A DNA stretch of 36,478 nucleotides, taken from IMG/VR virus record IMGVR_UViG_3300042451_001508, positions 1 to 36,478 of that record. The stretch is one strand, 5' to 3'. Positions 15,593 through 23,941 of this stretch are shown here, piece after piece (the stretch's first letter is position 1; each line of letters starts with the position of its first letter). The position numbers were made by a program, and so were the translations under genes. The notes beneath the pieces are model-generated. The model was not told the DNA's origin and searched no databases. It was given only the letters and a program-made list of their open reading frames with translations. The DNA is from a virus.

Positions 15593-17407
15593 TTAATCGT
15601 TTAAAATGTCTTTTATTTTTGTTTCTATTTCATAAATATTACGTTTCGCCTTATCCATATCAAATAAGTCATTAATTGATAAACTTTCGTCACCTAACAT
15701 TCCTAATATTTTTGATTTTTTGGATTCACTAAGTGGTGCTTCTCCTCCCGCATCAGCCGGTGGTGGAGCTCCTCCTCCTCCCATATCCATTCCACCTCCC
15801 GCAGGTGATTCACCAGTTTGACCCGCAGCTTCTGCTGCCTTTCTTTCTTCTTCTGGTATACCGTACTTAGCATCAACCTCATCAAACACTCCAGAACGTT
15901 TAATGATATTTTGAGTATTTGTTAATTCAAATCCCATTGCACGTTCTAAACGTTGTTGTTGTAAGTCAAGAATAACTTCTGAATCGCTAAACCCAAGTAT
16001 ATTCTTTTTAGCCCAAGTATGTGAAACTGGTAAGATACCAACCTGTGATTGGTCTGAAGTTGCATCTTTATAAAGAGTAACTTTTTCTTTCCATTGTTCA
16101 ATACGTAATAAATCAGATTGTGCCGATGGGTTTGTTAATGATAATGTAAAATTATTTAACTCATCCTCTAACCCCATAAGGTATAAATGAACTAAAGCAA
16201 TTTTATTTAATTCTTGAATTAATGATTTTTGTATTCTATTAATTGTTCTAGCAAAACGGATATCCATTAATGCTAAAGTCTTACCCTCACCTACAACTTC
16301 TTCAAATCCTAAGAAAGCTTTAGGAATACGTAACGCAGCTAATAACTTCTTTTGAATATATTCGATATCGGCAATTTCACCTAAGTTTTGTGCTCCTGGT
16401 AAAGTTTCGATTGGGTTTGTTTGTGATGGATCACGTACAGGGATAAAATAATCTTGGTCAACTGCCATCTGATTATATCTCATATCCACATTACCATTAC
16501 GTGGGTCTGCAACTGCGTCTCTTTTGAATTTACTAGCAACACGTTGTACATATGGTTCAATGTCCTTATCATCCATATTACCAACGAATACTTTAAATAC
16601 ACGTCTTTCAGGTGCTCTTGATGTTCTGTAAATTAACATTGCATCTTCAGCAAGTAAAAGTTGTTTCCAAATTCTTCTAATCTTGTCTAACATAGAAGTA
16701 CCGTAAGGTAACTTTCTATCATCACCTAATAATCTAAAGTGAGCAATCTCCCAAGCTTGGAATTCCATTTCCTTGTTCTTCCAAGTAAAACGTAGTTCTC
16801 TTGTTGGAGCTTTAGCGTCTGACATTTGTCCAGGATTCTTAGAAGCAGAACCCTCAATTCTTTCAATCTCAATGTTTGGTAATTGTTGTACCCCAATGAT
16901 ACCTTTTTCAGGATCTATTTTTAAATAAACAAAATCATCACCGTACTTACATAAACCCCTCGCCCACATTTGTAGGTTTGTGTTTACGTCCAATTTATTA
17001 ATGAATAAATCTTCTAATATTGATTTAACTCTATCTGATTCTGAAAATATAGTTAATATTTCACCCTTTTCAGATAATGTTGTTGATTCTTCCGCGTAGA
17101 TATCTAACGCTGCTGAAATTTCAGGAGTAAACTCCATAGATTCATAATCATAGTACGCGGCTAATCTGTTTGGTTCATAATAAACCGATTGGTTATATAG
17201 AGATTGGTCTAATTTAGCCCACTTATCGGCAACGTATTGACTTTGTTGAGCTTGCAACATAGCCTTTTCGTACTCTTCTCTATTATCCGTCTTTAGTATT
17301 TGGTCTTTAGAGAAATTAAATGAAGGTATTTGGTCTTTTTTTACCTGATTAGGGAAACCAAACATCCTCGTTAATTTCTGAAAGACTGTGTTATTATTCT
17401 CTGCCAT
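15593..17407 (-). CDS. 20: Portal protein gp20
   Basis: This 604-residue protein forms the dodecameric DNA gate and head-tail connector at one capsid vertex. Family blocks are easy to see: YYEPNRLAAYYDYESM and FTPEISAALDIYAEE near 78-105, QLLLAEDAMLIYRTSRAPER at about 251-270, and the region EVVGEGKTLALMDIRFARTI. A Gly/Pro-rich linker (about 530-560) precedes a C-terminal helix and is extra compared with T4 (524 aa). Start and stop fit tightly between the terminase and the core-position gene; a TATTTATA box ends 4 nt before the ATG. Confidence 0.95.
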   Translation of the reverse strand: MAENNNTVFQKLTRMFGFPNQVKKDQIPSFNFSKDQILKTDNREEYEKAMLQAQQSQYVADKWAKLDQSLYNQSVYYEPNRLAAYYDYESMEFTPEISAALDIYAEESTTLSEKGEILTIFSESDRVKSILEDLFINKLDVNTNLQMWARGLCKYGDDFVYLKIDPEKGIIGVQQLPNIEIERIEGSASKNPGQMSDAKAPTRELRFTWKNKEMEFQAWEIAHFRLLGDDRKLPYGTSMLDKIRRIWKQLLLAEDAMLIYRTSRAPERRVFKVFVGNMDDKDIEPYVQRVASKFKRDAVADPRNGNVDMRYNQMAVDQDYFIPVRDPSQTNPIETLPGAQNLGEIADIEYIQKKLLAALRIPKAFLGFEEVVGEGKTLALMDIRFARTINRIQKSLIQELNKIALVHLYLMGLEDELNNFTLSLTNPSAQSDLLRIEQWKEKVTLYKDATSDQSQVGILPVSHTWAKKNILGFSDSEVILDLQQQRLERAMGFELTNTQNIIKRSGVFDEVDAKYGIPEEERKAAEAAGQTGESPAGGGMDMGGGGAPPPADAGGEAPLSESKKSKILGMLGDESLSINDLFDMDKAKRNIYEIETKIKDILND

Positions 17408-17411
17408 CGTA

Positions 17412-17419
17412 TATAAATA
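17412..17419 (-). promoter_or_regulatory. Candidate late promoter box TATTTATA (portal gene)
   Basis: Minus-strand TATTTATA, 4 nt before the portal ATG. If it acts as a minus-10 box, transcription would start at or next to the start codon. Confidence 0.5.
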
Positions 17420-17461
17420 GTTTTCTTTACAATATAAACCTTTTTATTTAATTAGGAAACG

Positions 17462-19237
17462 TTATTTACTTTTTCCAAATAACCAAGAGAACTCACGATA
17501 TTGGTCTTTTGGTACGTTATGTGGGTTATCTTTGTGGAAAAAACTTGGGTCTGTCGCCATTGCTCCGATTGGGTCTAATGATGTTCCATAGGAATAATGT
17601 GATTTATTCACCTCATAAGTTCTCTCGGACATAGTCCAAGACTCTAACATTGCTTTATTTGCGTTTTCGGTTTTTTCTAATTGATTGAAACAAATATCCG
17701 CAGAATATAAAGCCATAGATAAACTCATAATGGCATCATCGTGAGCACCTTTCATATGGTCAGGTCTTCCATTCATATAAACAAACGTATTAAGTTCATT
17801 TAATAATCTATTTGACCTAACTTGGAATCCTTTTCTTAAAGCCTCTTCAAACGCGGCAATAATTTGAGTTCTTTTATTATTAAAGTTTAATCCAGGAATT
17901 TTATCTAACGCCTTCTTGTTATACTCCCAAATATTTTGAGTGTTAATTCCGTCAATATATAAATTCTTATAATTTAATTCCTGTAACTTTCTAGATGTGG
18001 CAACCCCCATACCTCCCGTAATATCAATTACAATAAAGGCGTTACCATATAAGATTCCCCATTTATATGCAATCGCAGCTAAATCATCTGGAGGTATTTT
18101 ACCAATGTATTCCGCAACTTGTTCTCTATCGTCGAAATCAATAATATTAATAGATGAAAAATCCTCACTATCACCTCTACTAACGTCAACACCCATAATA
18201 TATCTGTGACCATTAATAGGTTCTTTCCATTGCCAAAAAGTCCCCTGCATATACTTCTCAATCGGAACTCTAATCATATTTTTGGCAATATTCTCTTGAA
18301 CATCACCAGGAATAACACCGTCTCCCGAACCCAAGAAATCACACTCCAACTCCTGAGCGATTTTACGTCTATCGTATTTGAATTTTTTAGACATAGATTC
18401 AAACCAAGAGGAAAATGGTTTATATCCCTGTTCTTCTAATTCTTGGTATTTGTTTATGTCAAATTCTGTAAGAACAACCTCATCATCATTATATTGTTCT
18501 CTATTCAACATATAATGACATATATCGTTACATTTAACCCATCTTAGGTCCTTGGTATACCTTGGGTCTTTAAACCATCTTAAATCGGTTATATGGAAGT
18601 CATTAATACCTCTTAATGCTTGATCATAAACACCATAATATATTGGGTCATATCCATTTGGAGTTGAGATAAGTATAATCTTACCACCCGTAGACAAAGA
18701 CGCCATAGATGCTGCCCAAAAATCTTCTCCCGCTTCGATATATGCGGCCTCGTCAAATACAAGTACCGTTGGTGTAAAACCACGAAGTGCATCCGCAGAT
18801 GTTGCAACCGCCTTAACTTCGGACCCATTATTTAATCTAAATCTACTTTCGGAGTTTTTATCAGGTGAGAACCCTACATTTATCCATTCTGGCCATTGTT
18901 CTAAAAAGTGACGAACTTTATTTGCCATCTCAATCGCCGTATCACGTTTGTTCGCAATAATAAGAATCCTTTCGGGATTCTCAGGTTTAGCCAATTGTAA
19001 TTTTTTTGATAACCAAGCGGCGGTTACTGTTGTTACCCCCGCCTGTCTATACTTTTTAGTAATATTTTCATTGTAATCTTCGTAATCCTGAATCAATTGT
19101 ATTTGATCTGGAAACAAATTCATAGGTACATATTTCTTCTGAGTGTTATCATACGTTTGTAGATACGTTCTCAGTGCGTAAGGTGTGTCCTTTATAATTT
19201 TTGCATATTCTAATAATTGTTCTGCTCTACTATTCAT
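17462..19237 (-). CDS. 17: Terminase large subunit gp17
   Basis: This 591-residue motor packages DNA into proheads. The N-terminal ATPase has an adenine-binding region (LFPDQIQLIQ, 41-50), a Walker A variant RQAGVTT at 64-70, a Walker B VLVFDEAAYIE at 158-168 with catalytic Glu163, and a coupling motif STPNG at 191-195. The C-terminal RNase-H-like nuclease has GVDVSRGDSEDF at about 349-360 (metal ligand Asp351) and a late AHDDAIMSL block. Length is close to T4 gp17 (610 aa). In T4 genes 18 and 19 separate it from the portal; here the portal follows directly. Confidence 0.96.
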   Translation of the reverse strand: MNSRAEQLLEYAKIIKDTPYALRTYLQTYDNTQKKYVPMNLFPDQIQLIQDYEDYNENITKKYRQAGVTTVTAAWLSKKLQLAKPENPERILIIANKRDTAIEMANKVRHFLEQWPEWINVGFSPDKNSESRFRLNNGSEVKAVATSADALRGFTPTVLVFDEAAYIEAGEDFWAASMASLSTGGKIILISTPNGYDPIYYGVYDQALRGINDFHITDLRWFKDPRYTKDLRWVKCNDICHYMLNREQYNDDEVVLTEFDINKYQELEEQGYKPFSSWFESMSKKFKYDRRKIAQELECDFLGSGDGVIPGDVQENIAKNMIRVPIEKYMQGTFWQWKEPINGHRYIMGVDVSRGDSEDFSSINIIDFDDREQVAEYIGKIPPDDLAAIAYKWGILYGNAFIVIDITGGMGVATSRKLQELNYKNLYIDGINTQNIWEYNKKALDKIPGLNFNNKRTQIIAAFEEALRKGFQVRSNRLLNELNTFVYMNGRPDHMKGAHDDAIMSLSMALYSADICFNQLEKTENANKAMLESWTMSERTYEVNKSHYSYGTSLDPIGAMATDPSFFHKDNPHNVPKDQYREFSWLFGKSK

Positions 19238-19240
19238 ATA

Positions 19241-19248
19241 TATAAATA
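19241..19248 (-). promoter_or_regulatory. Candidate late promoter box TATTTATA (terminase gene)
   Basis: Minus-strand TATTTATA, 3 nt before the terminase ATG and 2 nt after the A/T run of the preceding terminator. Confidence 0.55.
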
Positions 19249-19250
19249 CA

Positions 19251-19278
19251 AAAAAAGGTGGTAAAACTTACCACCTTT
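19251..19278 (-). terminator. Terminator after 457-aa virion-like gene
   Basis: Perfect hairpin with stem 19254-19264 / 19268-19278 (core GGTGGTAA), a 3-nt loop and a T run on the minus strand. It lies 3 nt past the stop at 19282 and directly before the terminase promoter box. Confidence 0.88.
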
Positions 19279-19281
19279 ATA

Positions 19282-20655
19282 TTATCTTCTTTGAAATGGA
19301 CTATCATCGTCTTCTTCATCATCGTCATCATAATCAATATTTCCTTTAATCCCTAATGAATTAAGGAAACTATTAATATCGTCAGGTTCTGATTCATCAG
19401 TCACATCATCTAAATCGTCTCTAAACACTGAAACGGCATCTTCGTAAGCTTGGTCATTAAACATTCTATTGATACCCTCCATTAATTCGTTCATTAATCT
19501 CTTACCTTTTTCGGTTCCTTGTAGAACTTCTCTCATAAAGACTAAGAATTTTTTAGCGGGTAATTTGAATATTTCAACTAGTAAGTAATTTTGTAATTCT
19601 CTTTTATTCTCATCAATCAGAATATCTTCAGGAAATTGATTTCTCAATCTATCCCAAATTGCGGGACCTAATCTCAAATCCCACATTTCCTTTTCTAAAG
19701 TATCTTCAGAAGATTCAACTTCATCATATGTTTCTTCATCTTCAGGTCTTCCTTGGATTGCGAATAATTCTAATACTCCTTTTATTAATTCGTGAACTAA
19801 AACAGGAAAGTTAATCCCACGTGCAACTACTTTCGCTACACCATCTTCATCTTCAGGTCTTTCAACTTGTTCTTTTCCTGCACCCGAATTACCCATCTGT
19901 TTAATTGTCTCGTCACTCAATTGCCAATAACTAAGGTCATTGATTGACATCATAATACCGTACATATTGATTAAATTAGGATTACCCGTAATTTCACCAA
20001 TTTTTTCAGGAGCTAAATGGTACATATAATGTCCCTTGTTAGATGCTCCTTGTATGACACTGTTAATCAAACGTCTTTTAGCTTTCTCAACATCTAAACC
20101 TTGTAATTCATTAAATAAGTTAAGTTCAACACCTAAATCGATATCGTCATCAATATCAACTTCTTCTGGATTTTCTTCGTTGTTATCGTCTCTATTAAAA
20201 TCATCAGTGTCGACCTCACCCATTCCAATTATTTTAGCGTCAAATTCAATGGAACCTTCTGGTATACCCATTTCCTTCATAACTAAATCCACAGCTAAAC
20301 GTTCTAATTCTTCTCTATGATTTAATTCCGCTTGAACAATAGTGTTGTGTGCATTCATTAACAAGTGTTGTAAACTCATTACTCCCTCCATCCCACGAAG
20401 AGTTGGAGCGTTCGGAACATATCTTCTAAGTGTTGCTAGTAATTGTCTATATCTTTCAGAACCAAGTACTTCTTGGAAGTTCTTGTTTGGTTCGTCACCT
20501 GTTTTAGGTAAAGGTACTTTCTTAAAAGGAGTTTCCCCCTGTTTCAATTTATCTTCAACCCCACTATCAGGTCTATCCTCTGAATCAAAATCCATTGCCA
20601 TCTCTTCTAAATTTTCTTTTATCAAAGATAGTAATTTTTTCTTAGAAAGTATCAT
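19282..20655 (-). CDS. Acidic conserved phage protein, probably head-associated
   Basis: The product is 457 residues, helical and acidic, with Asp/Glu runs at about 150-170 and at the C-terminus (about 440-455). It contains a compact block INFPVLVHELIKGVLELFAI (about 283-302), probably an amphipathic helix pair, and YLLVEIFKLPAKKFLVFMRE further on. I do not know its family by name; similar proteins sit near terminase genes of marine T4-like phages, to my recollection. The N-terminus (MILSKKKLLSLIKENLEEM) has two IxE/LxE sites and looks like a capsid-targeting peptide. HELIKG is not the HExxH metalloprotease motif. The start overlaps the previous stop by one base (TAATG). Confidence 0.7.
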   Translation of the reverse strand: MILSKKKLLSLIKENLEEMAMDFDSEDRPDSGVEDKLKQGETPFKKVPLPKTGDEPNKNFQEVLGSERYRQLLATLRRYVPNAPTLRGMEGVMSLQHLLMNAHNTIVQAELNHREELERLAVDLVMKEMGIPEGSIEFDAKIIGMGEVDTDDFNRDDNNEENPEEVDIDDDIDLGVELNLFNELQGLDVEKAKRRLINSVIQGASNKGHYMYHLAPEKIGEITGNPNLINMYGIMMSINDLSYWQLSDETIKQMGNSGAGKEQVERPEDEDGVAKVVARGINFPVLVHELIKGVLELFAIQGRPEDEETYDEVESSEDTLEKEMWDLRLGPAIWDRLRNQFPEDILIDENKRELQNYLLVEIFKLPAKKFLVFMREVLQGTEKGKRLMNELMEGINRMFNDQAYEDAVSVFRDDLDDVTDESEPDDINSFLNSLGIKGNIDYDDDDEEDDDSPFQRR

Positions 20656-21308
20656 TATTTTGTTTCTTTTAACGCTTTTGGTTTAGGGTTTTTTCCCGGA
20701 CCAGGTTGATAAGGTGTTTTTGGTTTAGTACCAGGATTTGTTTTTGGTTTTACTGGTGCTGGTTTTGTTGTTGGTTGAGCATCCACAGTTTCAACGTTTG
20801 AGATAACATCGTAACTCATAAATTCTGGAATACCGTTATGTCCTTTTTTAACTTGTGGACCAACCTCTTGTTCTTTCAATTTGAATTGAATCATTTCCAT
20901 AATTTCATTTTTTGATGTAAAACTATGAAATTTTTTGTTAGCAACTTCAGAAACCCACTCTTTTATGTTTTCCTTTTTGTCTTTTTTATTTGAATCTTTC
21001 TTTTTTTGACCCTTTAATATTTTAAAATCTTGAGCATCAATTTCACCATTGTGATTCTTATCTAATTTCTTTTGATTACCCTTTAATTCTTCTTTCATCT
21101 CCTCTTCGTAAGTTTCGATAGATTTGTTTTGTTTTTTTGCGTCGGCGATTTTTTGAGATGCCAACGGATCTTTTTTTGAAATCATAATATCGGCTTCACC
21201 TAAGATTCTACTTGCAAATGTTACAAGTTGTTTGTCACTAAAATTAACTAGTGTTTTTTCTGAGAACCCTTCTTTCATTAAGGATTCAACTATTTCGTTT
21301 CTTTTCAT
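20655..21308 (-). CDS. Basic EF-hand-containing phage protein
   Basis: This 217-residue Lys-rich protein has one clear EF-hand-like calcium loop at about 83-94 (DKNHNGEIDAQD) followed by a helix start, and a Pro/Lys/Thr-rich C-terminal tail that is likely disordered (TKPAPVKPKTNPGTKPKTP). The N-terminus (MKRNEIVESLMKEGFSEKTL) is a short helix with an IVE site. Single EF-hand loops of this type occur in internal or structural proteins of phages; the role here is unknown. It overlaps the genes on both sides by a few bases, so it belongs to the same transcript. Confidence 0.65.
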   Translation of the reverse strand: MKRNEIVESLMKEGFSEKTLVNFSDKQLVTFASRILGEADIMISKKDPLASQKIADAKKQNKSIETYEEEMKEELKGNQKKLDKNHNGEIDAQDFKILKGQKKKDSNKKDKKENIKEWVSEVANKKFHSFTSKNEIMEMIQFKLKEQEVGPQVKKGHNGIPEFMSYDVISNVETVDAQPTTKPAPVKPKTNPGTKPKTPYQPGPGKNPKPKALKETK

Positions 21309-21706
21309 ATTTCTTTGAATTTTATCTCTTCTTTTAATAATTGATAATCTCTTTGTTTTAGTTTTTTAGAAACAGATTCCAAAGATTCCCCAAATTTGAA
21401 GGTTAATCTATCGAACTCAGATTCGAAATCAAATTTCTCCCAAGCCAATGCGACTACACCATCTACAGCATCAATAACTCCGAAATAATCGGAGTCTTGA
21501 ACTAATTCTAATTTTAAATCGGTATTTTTTAATAAGCCAACTAAGTCGACATATTCTATTTCAGGTGATTTAGATCCAGATATTGCGGATGCTGGTATAA
21601 CAAACCACTCCTCTATGTCAATTTCAGTAGATGAACTAAAGATAAATTCGTACTGTTTTTGACCTTTGTAATCTGAACCGATTTCATTGACATAGATAAG
21701 ATTCAT
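21305..21706 (-). CDS. Unknown conserved small phage protein
   Basis: The product is 133 residues, acidic, with an N-terminal beta-rich part (MNLIYVNEIGSDYKGQKQYE, then FIFSS) and a helical C-terminus (ESVSKKLKQRDYQLLKEEIK). No signal peptide, membrane segment or catalytic motif is visible. It overlaps the next gene by 4 bases and begins 1 base after the stop of the acidic 349-aa gene, so it is translated as part of that operon and is probably a virion or assembly protein. Confidence 0.65.
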   Translation of the reverse strand: MNLIYVNEIGSDYKGQKQYEFIFSSSTEIDIEEWFVIPASAISGSKSPEIEYVDLVGLLKNTDLKLELVQDSDYFGVIDAVDGVVALAWEKFDFESEFDRLTFKFGESLESVSKKLKQRDYQLLKEEIKFKEI

Positions 21707-22756
21707 TTATTTGAAATATTTGCTTAGTGTCTCACCAACACTCTTGTTAATTTCGTTTTTGATTTCATCCATATCAATTTCTTGAATATCGTCGGATTCT
21801 TCATCAATATCGGCATATTTTGATAAATCAATTTCGTCTGCCTCAATTGGAGTATTAATAAAAGATTCCAAAGCATCCATTGATGAGTCCTCACCAGTTA
21901 AAGCGTCCATTGATAATTCTTCCTCAATTTCTTCGTCGCCCATTTCAGGTTCTTCAGCGGGTACTTCTTCGTCACCCATTTCAGGTTCTTCAGCAGGTAC
22001 CTCTTCGTCACCAAAATCTTCATCTCTTTCGAATTTTTTAGCAATTTCTTCAATATCCTCTTCTTCAAGTTTATCTAAATCAACTGCGGATATAATCATA
22101 TTAAGAACGTACTTAATATCGTCACTTTCCATTTTTTCTTTTTGGTCTCTTAATTCTTGACCAAGTTTACCTGCAAATTTTTGCACTTCAGCCATATAAT
22201 CGGAAGGTTTTCCTTCTGCACTTGACTCATCACCCATTTCTTCATCACCCATTTCAGGAGCTTCGGTATCTGTAGATACGTCATCCATAGATGGAGCTTC
22301 AGTGTCAGTAGAACCCATATCAGGTGCTGACATATCTGCGGATGGTTCAGCCTCTGGTGCTGGAACGTCCATTGCAGGTTCAGCAGCTAGAGCCTCTCCT
22401 TGAGGTTTGTTCTGTTTTAAAACATATTTTGTTGCTTCTTGTAACTCCTCTTGACCTTTAACCAACTCAAGTCTTTTTAACGCCTCACCATATGAAGAAA
22501 ATCTGTTTTTATTCTTCATAAACATACCACCGATATAATCAAGTGATGATTCGTTTAGACCTCTCTTAACATAGTAACCGTCTCTTTCTTTAACGATACC
22601 ATATACACCACCACCATTCTTAGCTTCTGAAACTAATTCTGCTGATTTTGATTGAGGTTTATTATTTGCGTTATTGTAGTAAGTTAACTCAAGGATTCTT
22701 TTTAATTTGTCATCCCCGTTTAATTTCTCACTTCCAAGTGGTTTTAATTCTGCCAT
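21707..22756 (-). CDS. Acidic scaffold-like protein with tandem repeats
   Basis: The 349-residue product has an N-terminal globular part (about 45-100: GVYGIVKERDGYYVKRGLNE, then a SYGEALKRL helix), followed by a long Ala/Pro/Glu/Asp/Met-rich disordered region. That region contains an exact 12-residue repeat (GDEEVPAEEPEM) in tandem, matching a 36-bp DNA repeat. The C-terminal part is helical and acidic. Composition resembles prohead core proteins, but the globular N-terminus differs from gp22. A head core or decoration role is inference. A TATTTATA box lies 34 nt upstream of the ATG. Confidence 0.65.
   Translation of the reverse strand: MAELKPLGSEKLNGDDKLKRILELTYYNNANNKPQSKSAELVSEAKNGGGVYGIVKERDGYYVKRGLNESSLDYIGGMFMKNKNRFSSYGEALKRLELVKGQEELQEATKYVLKQNKPQGEALAAEPAMDVPAPEAEPSADMSAPDMGSTDTEAPSMDDVSTDTEAPEMGDEEMGDESSAEGKPSDYMAEVQKFAGKLGQELRDQKEKMESDDIKYVLNMIISAVDLDKLEEEDIEEIAKKFERDEDFGDEEVPAEEPEMGDEEVPAEEPEMGDEEIEEELSMDALTGEDSSMDALESFINTPIEADEIDLSKYADIDEESDDIQEIDMDEIKNEINKSVGETLSKYFK
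21931..22014. repeat. 36-bp tandem repeat, about 2.3 copies, within coding sequence
   Basis: Copies start at 21931, 21967 and 22003 (partial). The first two differ at only a few positions and keep the reading frame, encoding GDEEVPAEEPEM twice plus a partial third copy. Confidence 0.9.
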
Positions 22757-22790
22757 TTTGATATTAATTAAGATATACTTATTCTTATCC

Positions 22791-22798
22791 TATAAATA
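22791..22798 (-). promoter_or_regulatory. Candidate late promoter box TATTTATA
   Basis: Minus-strand TATTTATA in GTATTTATAG context, 34 nt before the ATG of the acidic repeat protein and downstream of a short hairpin that ends the preceding gene. Confidence 0.55.
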
Positions 22799-22811
22799 CA
22801 TAGATATATAG

Positions 22812-22832
22812 AAAAAAATAAGGTTCCTTATT
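22812..22832 (-). terminator. Weak terminator after nucleotidyltransferase gene
   Basis: Inverted repeat AATAAGG / CCTTATT (22826-22832 with 22817-22823) with a T run on the minus strand. It overlaps the stop codon of the nucleotidyltransferase; the stem is AT-rich and the loop tight, so strength is doubtful. Confidence 0.5.
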
Positions 22833-23607
22833 GTGTTATGGACAATTTCTTATCTGTTATGTCCGTTTTTAGTTTTAGTAACTTCTCTATGTATCCATTT
22901 CTTCTAAGTAATTTAAAGGTTAAGTTTTCATAAGAATACTCTCCTCCTGTCTCTAAACCACTTTGTCTGAATTGTTTTAATTTTTTTCTTAACGATTCAA
23001 TCTTAGGTAAAACTTCACTATTAAGACCCAAATCAACTAAATAATCTATTTTTTTGGCGAATTCTTCGCCCTTTTCTAATATCTTTCTATCATCAATATT
23101 AGGTGTTTCTCTTTTAGGTTCAATTTCCCACTTATCGTGTAAAATGGAATAAACACCTGAAGAAATGTGTGGTTCATCCACATCTTGAACATAAACTTCC
23201 ACATCAAAACCTTTAATTTTAATGTTGTGTTTCTCATTCCAAACATTCTTTTTTGCGTCAAAAAATTCTTTTACTATTGTATGTAACGCGATTGAATCTT
23301 TACCTCTATTTCCATCCATTTCATCCATATCAATTAATACGTGTAAATCGACATCAGAAAATTCCGACCAATTGTAGTTTGATAAAGAACCAGTTAACAC
23401 TATGTCGTGAATAAAGAATTCAACACCAAAAGATTCAACAAAATCATCCGCAATCTCAAGTAAACGTTTTCTAACGTCACCCTTCATTTTGAAACCATCT
23501 TTAGATTCGTCAAAAATTTCACTTGATAGACTATCCTTAGTTTCAAAAGATTTTACAATTCTTTCGTCATCTTTAGTGTACTCAACTAGTTCTTCAAATA
23601 AACTCAT
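22828..23607 (-). CDS. Minimal nucleotidyltransferase (pol-beta superfamily)
   Basis: This 259-residue protein has the nucleotidyltransferase core: LTGSLSNYNWSEFSDVDLHV at about 71-90, in which Gly-Ser begins the nucleotide-binding turn and the two Asp of DVD bind metal, and a third acidic strand (GFDVEVYVQD, about 134-143). This matches the GSx-DxD family that includes kanamycin nucleotidyltransferase, MNT toxins and tRNA-modifying enzymes. The target could be a small molecule, RNA or protein. It overlaps the KTSC gene by 4 bases and has a long C-terminal helical part. Similar lone NTases are common in marine phages. No paired HEPN partner is seen, so a toxin-antitoxin role is not supported. 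Confidence 0.8.
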   Translation of the reverse strand: MSLFEELVEYTKDDERIVKSFETKDSLSSEIFDESKDGFKMKGDVRKRLLEIADDFVESFGVEFFIHDIVLTGSLSNYNWSEFSDVDLHVLIDMDEMDGNRGKDSIALHTIVKEFFDAKKNVWNEKHNIKIKGFDVEVYVQDVDEPHISSGVYSILHDKWEIEPKRETPNIDDRKILEKGEEFAKKIDYLVDLGLNSEVLPKIESLRKKLKQFRQSGLETGGEYSYENLTFKLLRRNGYIEKLLKLKTDITDKKLSITQ

Positions 23608-23849
23608 TTTACTTTGGTAAATTTGTGTGTTTTGGATATCTCCTGATTAAAATACTTTCCTTGAGATTCGGCCATTCTAAATTTAGTGAACTTAGCCCAA
23701 GGAACCTTTTCGTATTCATAAATAGATCCATTATTAAAAGTTACAGATAATTTCTCTTCTTCAGTGAAATATGTGGCACTCTGTAAGTTTGATGATTTAA
23801 TTGTAACCTCAATTAAGTTACCATTAATCGATTCTGATATAATACCCAT
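23604..23849 (-). CDS. KTSC-domain protein
   Basis: The 81-residue product is a single KTSC domain: SSNLQSATYFTEEEKLSVTF, then NGSIYEYEKVPW and a helix followed by GKYFNQEI. The Ser-Ser-Asn and Tyr-Phe-Asn landmarks are typical. KTSC domains occur as small stand-alone phage proteins and fused to lysyl-tRNA synthetases or nucleases; nucleic-acid binding is suspected but not settled. It is translated with the nucleotidyltransferase (4-base overlap), suggesting a shared task. A near-match to the late box (TATTTATT) lies about 28 nt upstream. Confidence 0.8.
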   Translation of the reverse strand: MGIISESINGNLIEVTIKSSNLQSATYFTEEEKLSVTFNNGSIYEYEKVPWAKFTKFRMAESQGKYFNQEISKTHKFTKVK

Positions 23850-23891
23850 AGTTTTATGTTTTTATAAGAATATACTAAATAAATATCAAAT

Positions 23892-23915
23892 AAAAAACCC
23901 CTCGTTTGAGAGGGG
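23892..23915 (-). terminator. Rho-independent terminator
   Basis: On the minus strand CCCCTC (23915-23910) pairs with GAGGGG (23903-23898) and is followed by a run of six T. It ends the 183-aa gene at 23942. Confidence 0.85.
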
Positions 23916-23941
23916 TCCATTTATTTTCATTAATTTCTTAA

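Noticed and set aside
19282-20655. HELIKG segment as a zinc metalloprotease site
   Set aside because: The second His of HExxH is missing and the surrounding helix is amphipathic, so no catalytic site is supported.
21931-22014. Regular repeats that could suggest a CRISPR array
   Set aside because: The repeats are directly contiguous without spacers and are in frame within a coding sequence.
22828-23849. Nucleotidyltransferase plus small partner as an MNT/HEPN toxin-antitoxin pair
   Set aside because: The partner is a KTSC domain, not a HEPN protein (no R-x4-6-H motif), so the pair does not fit that system.
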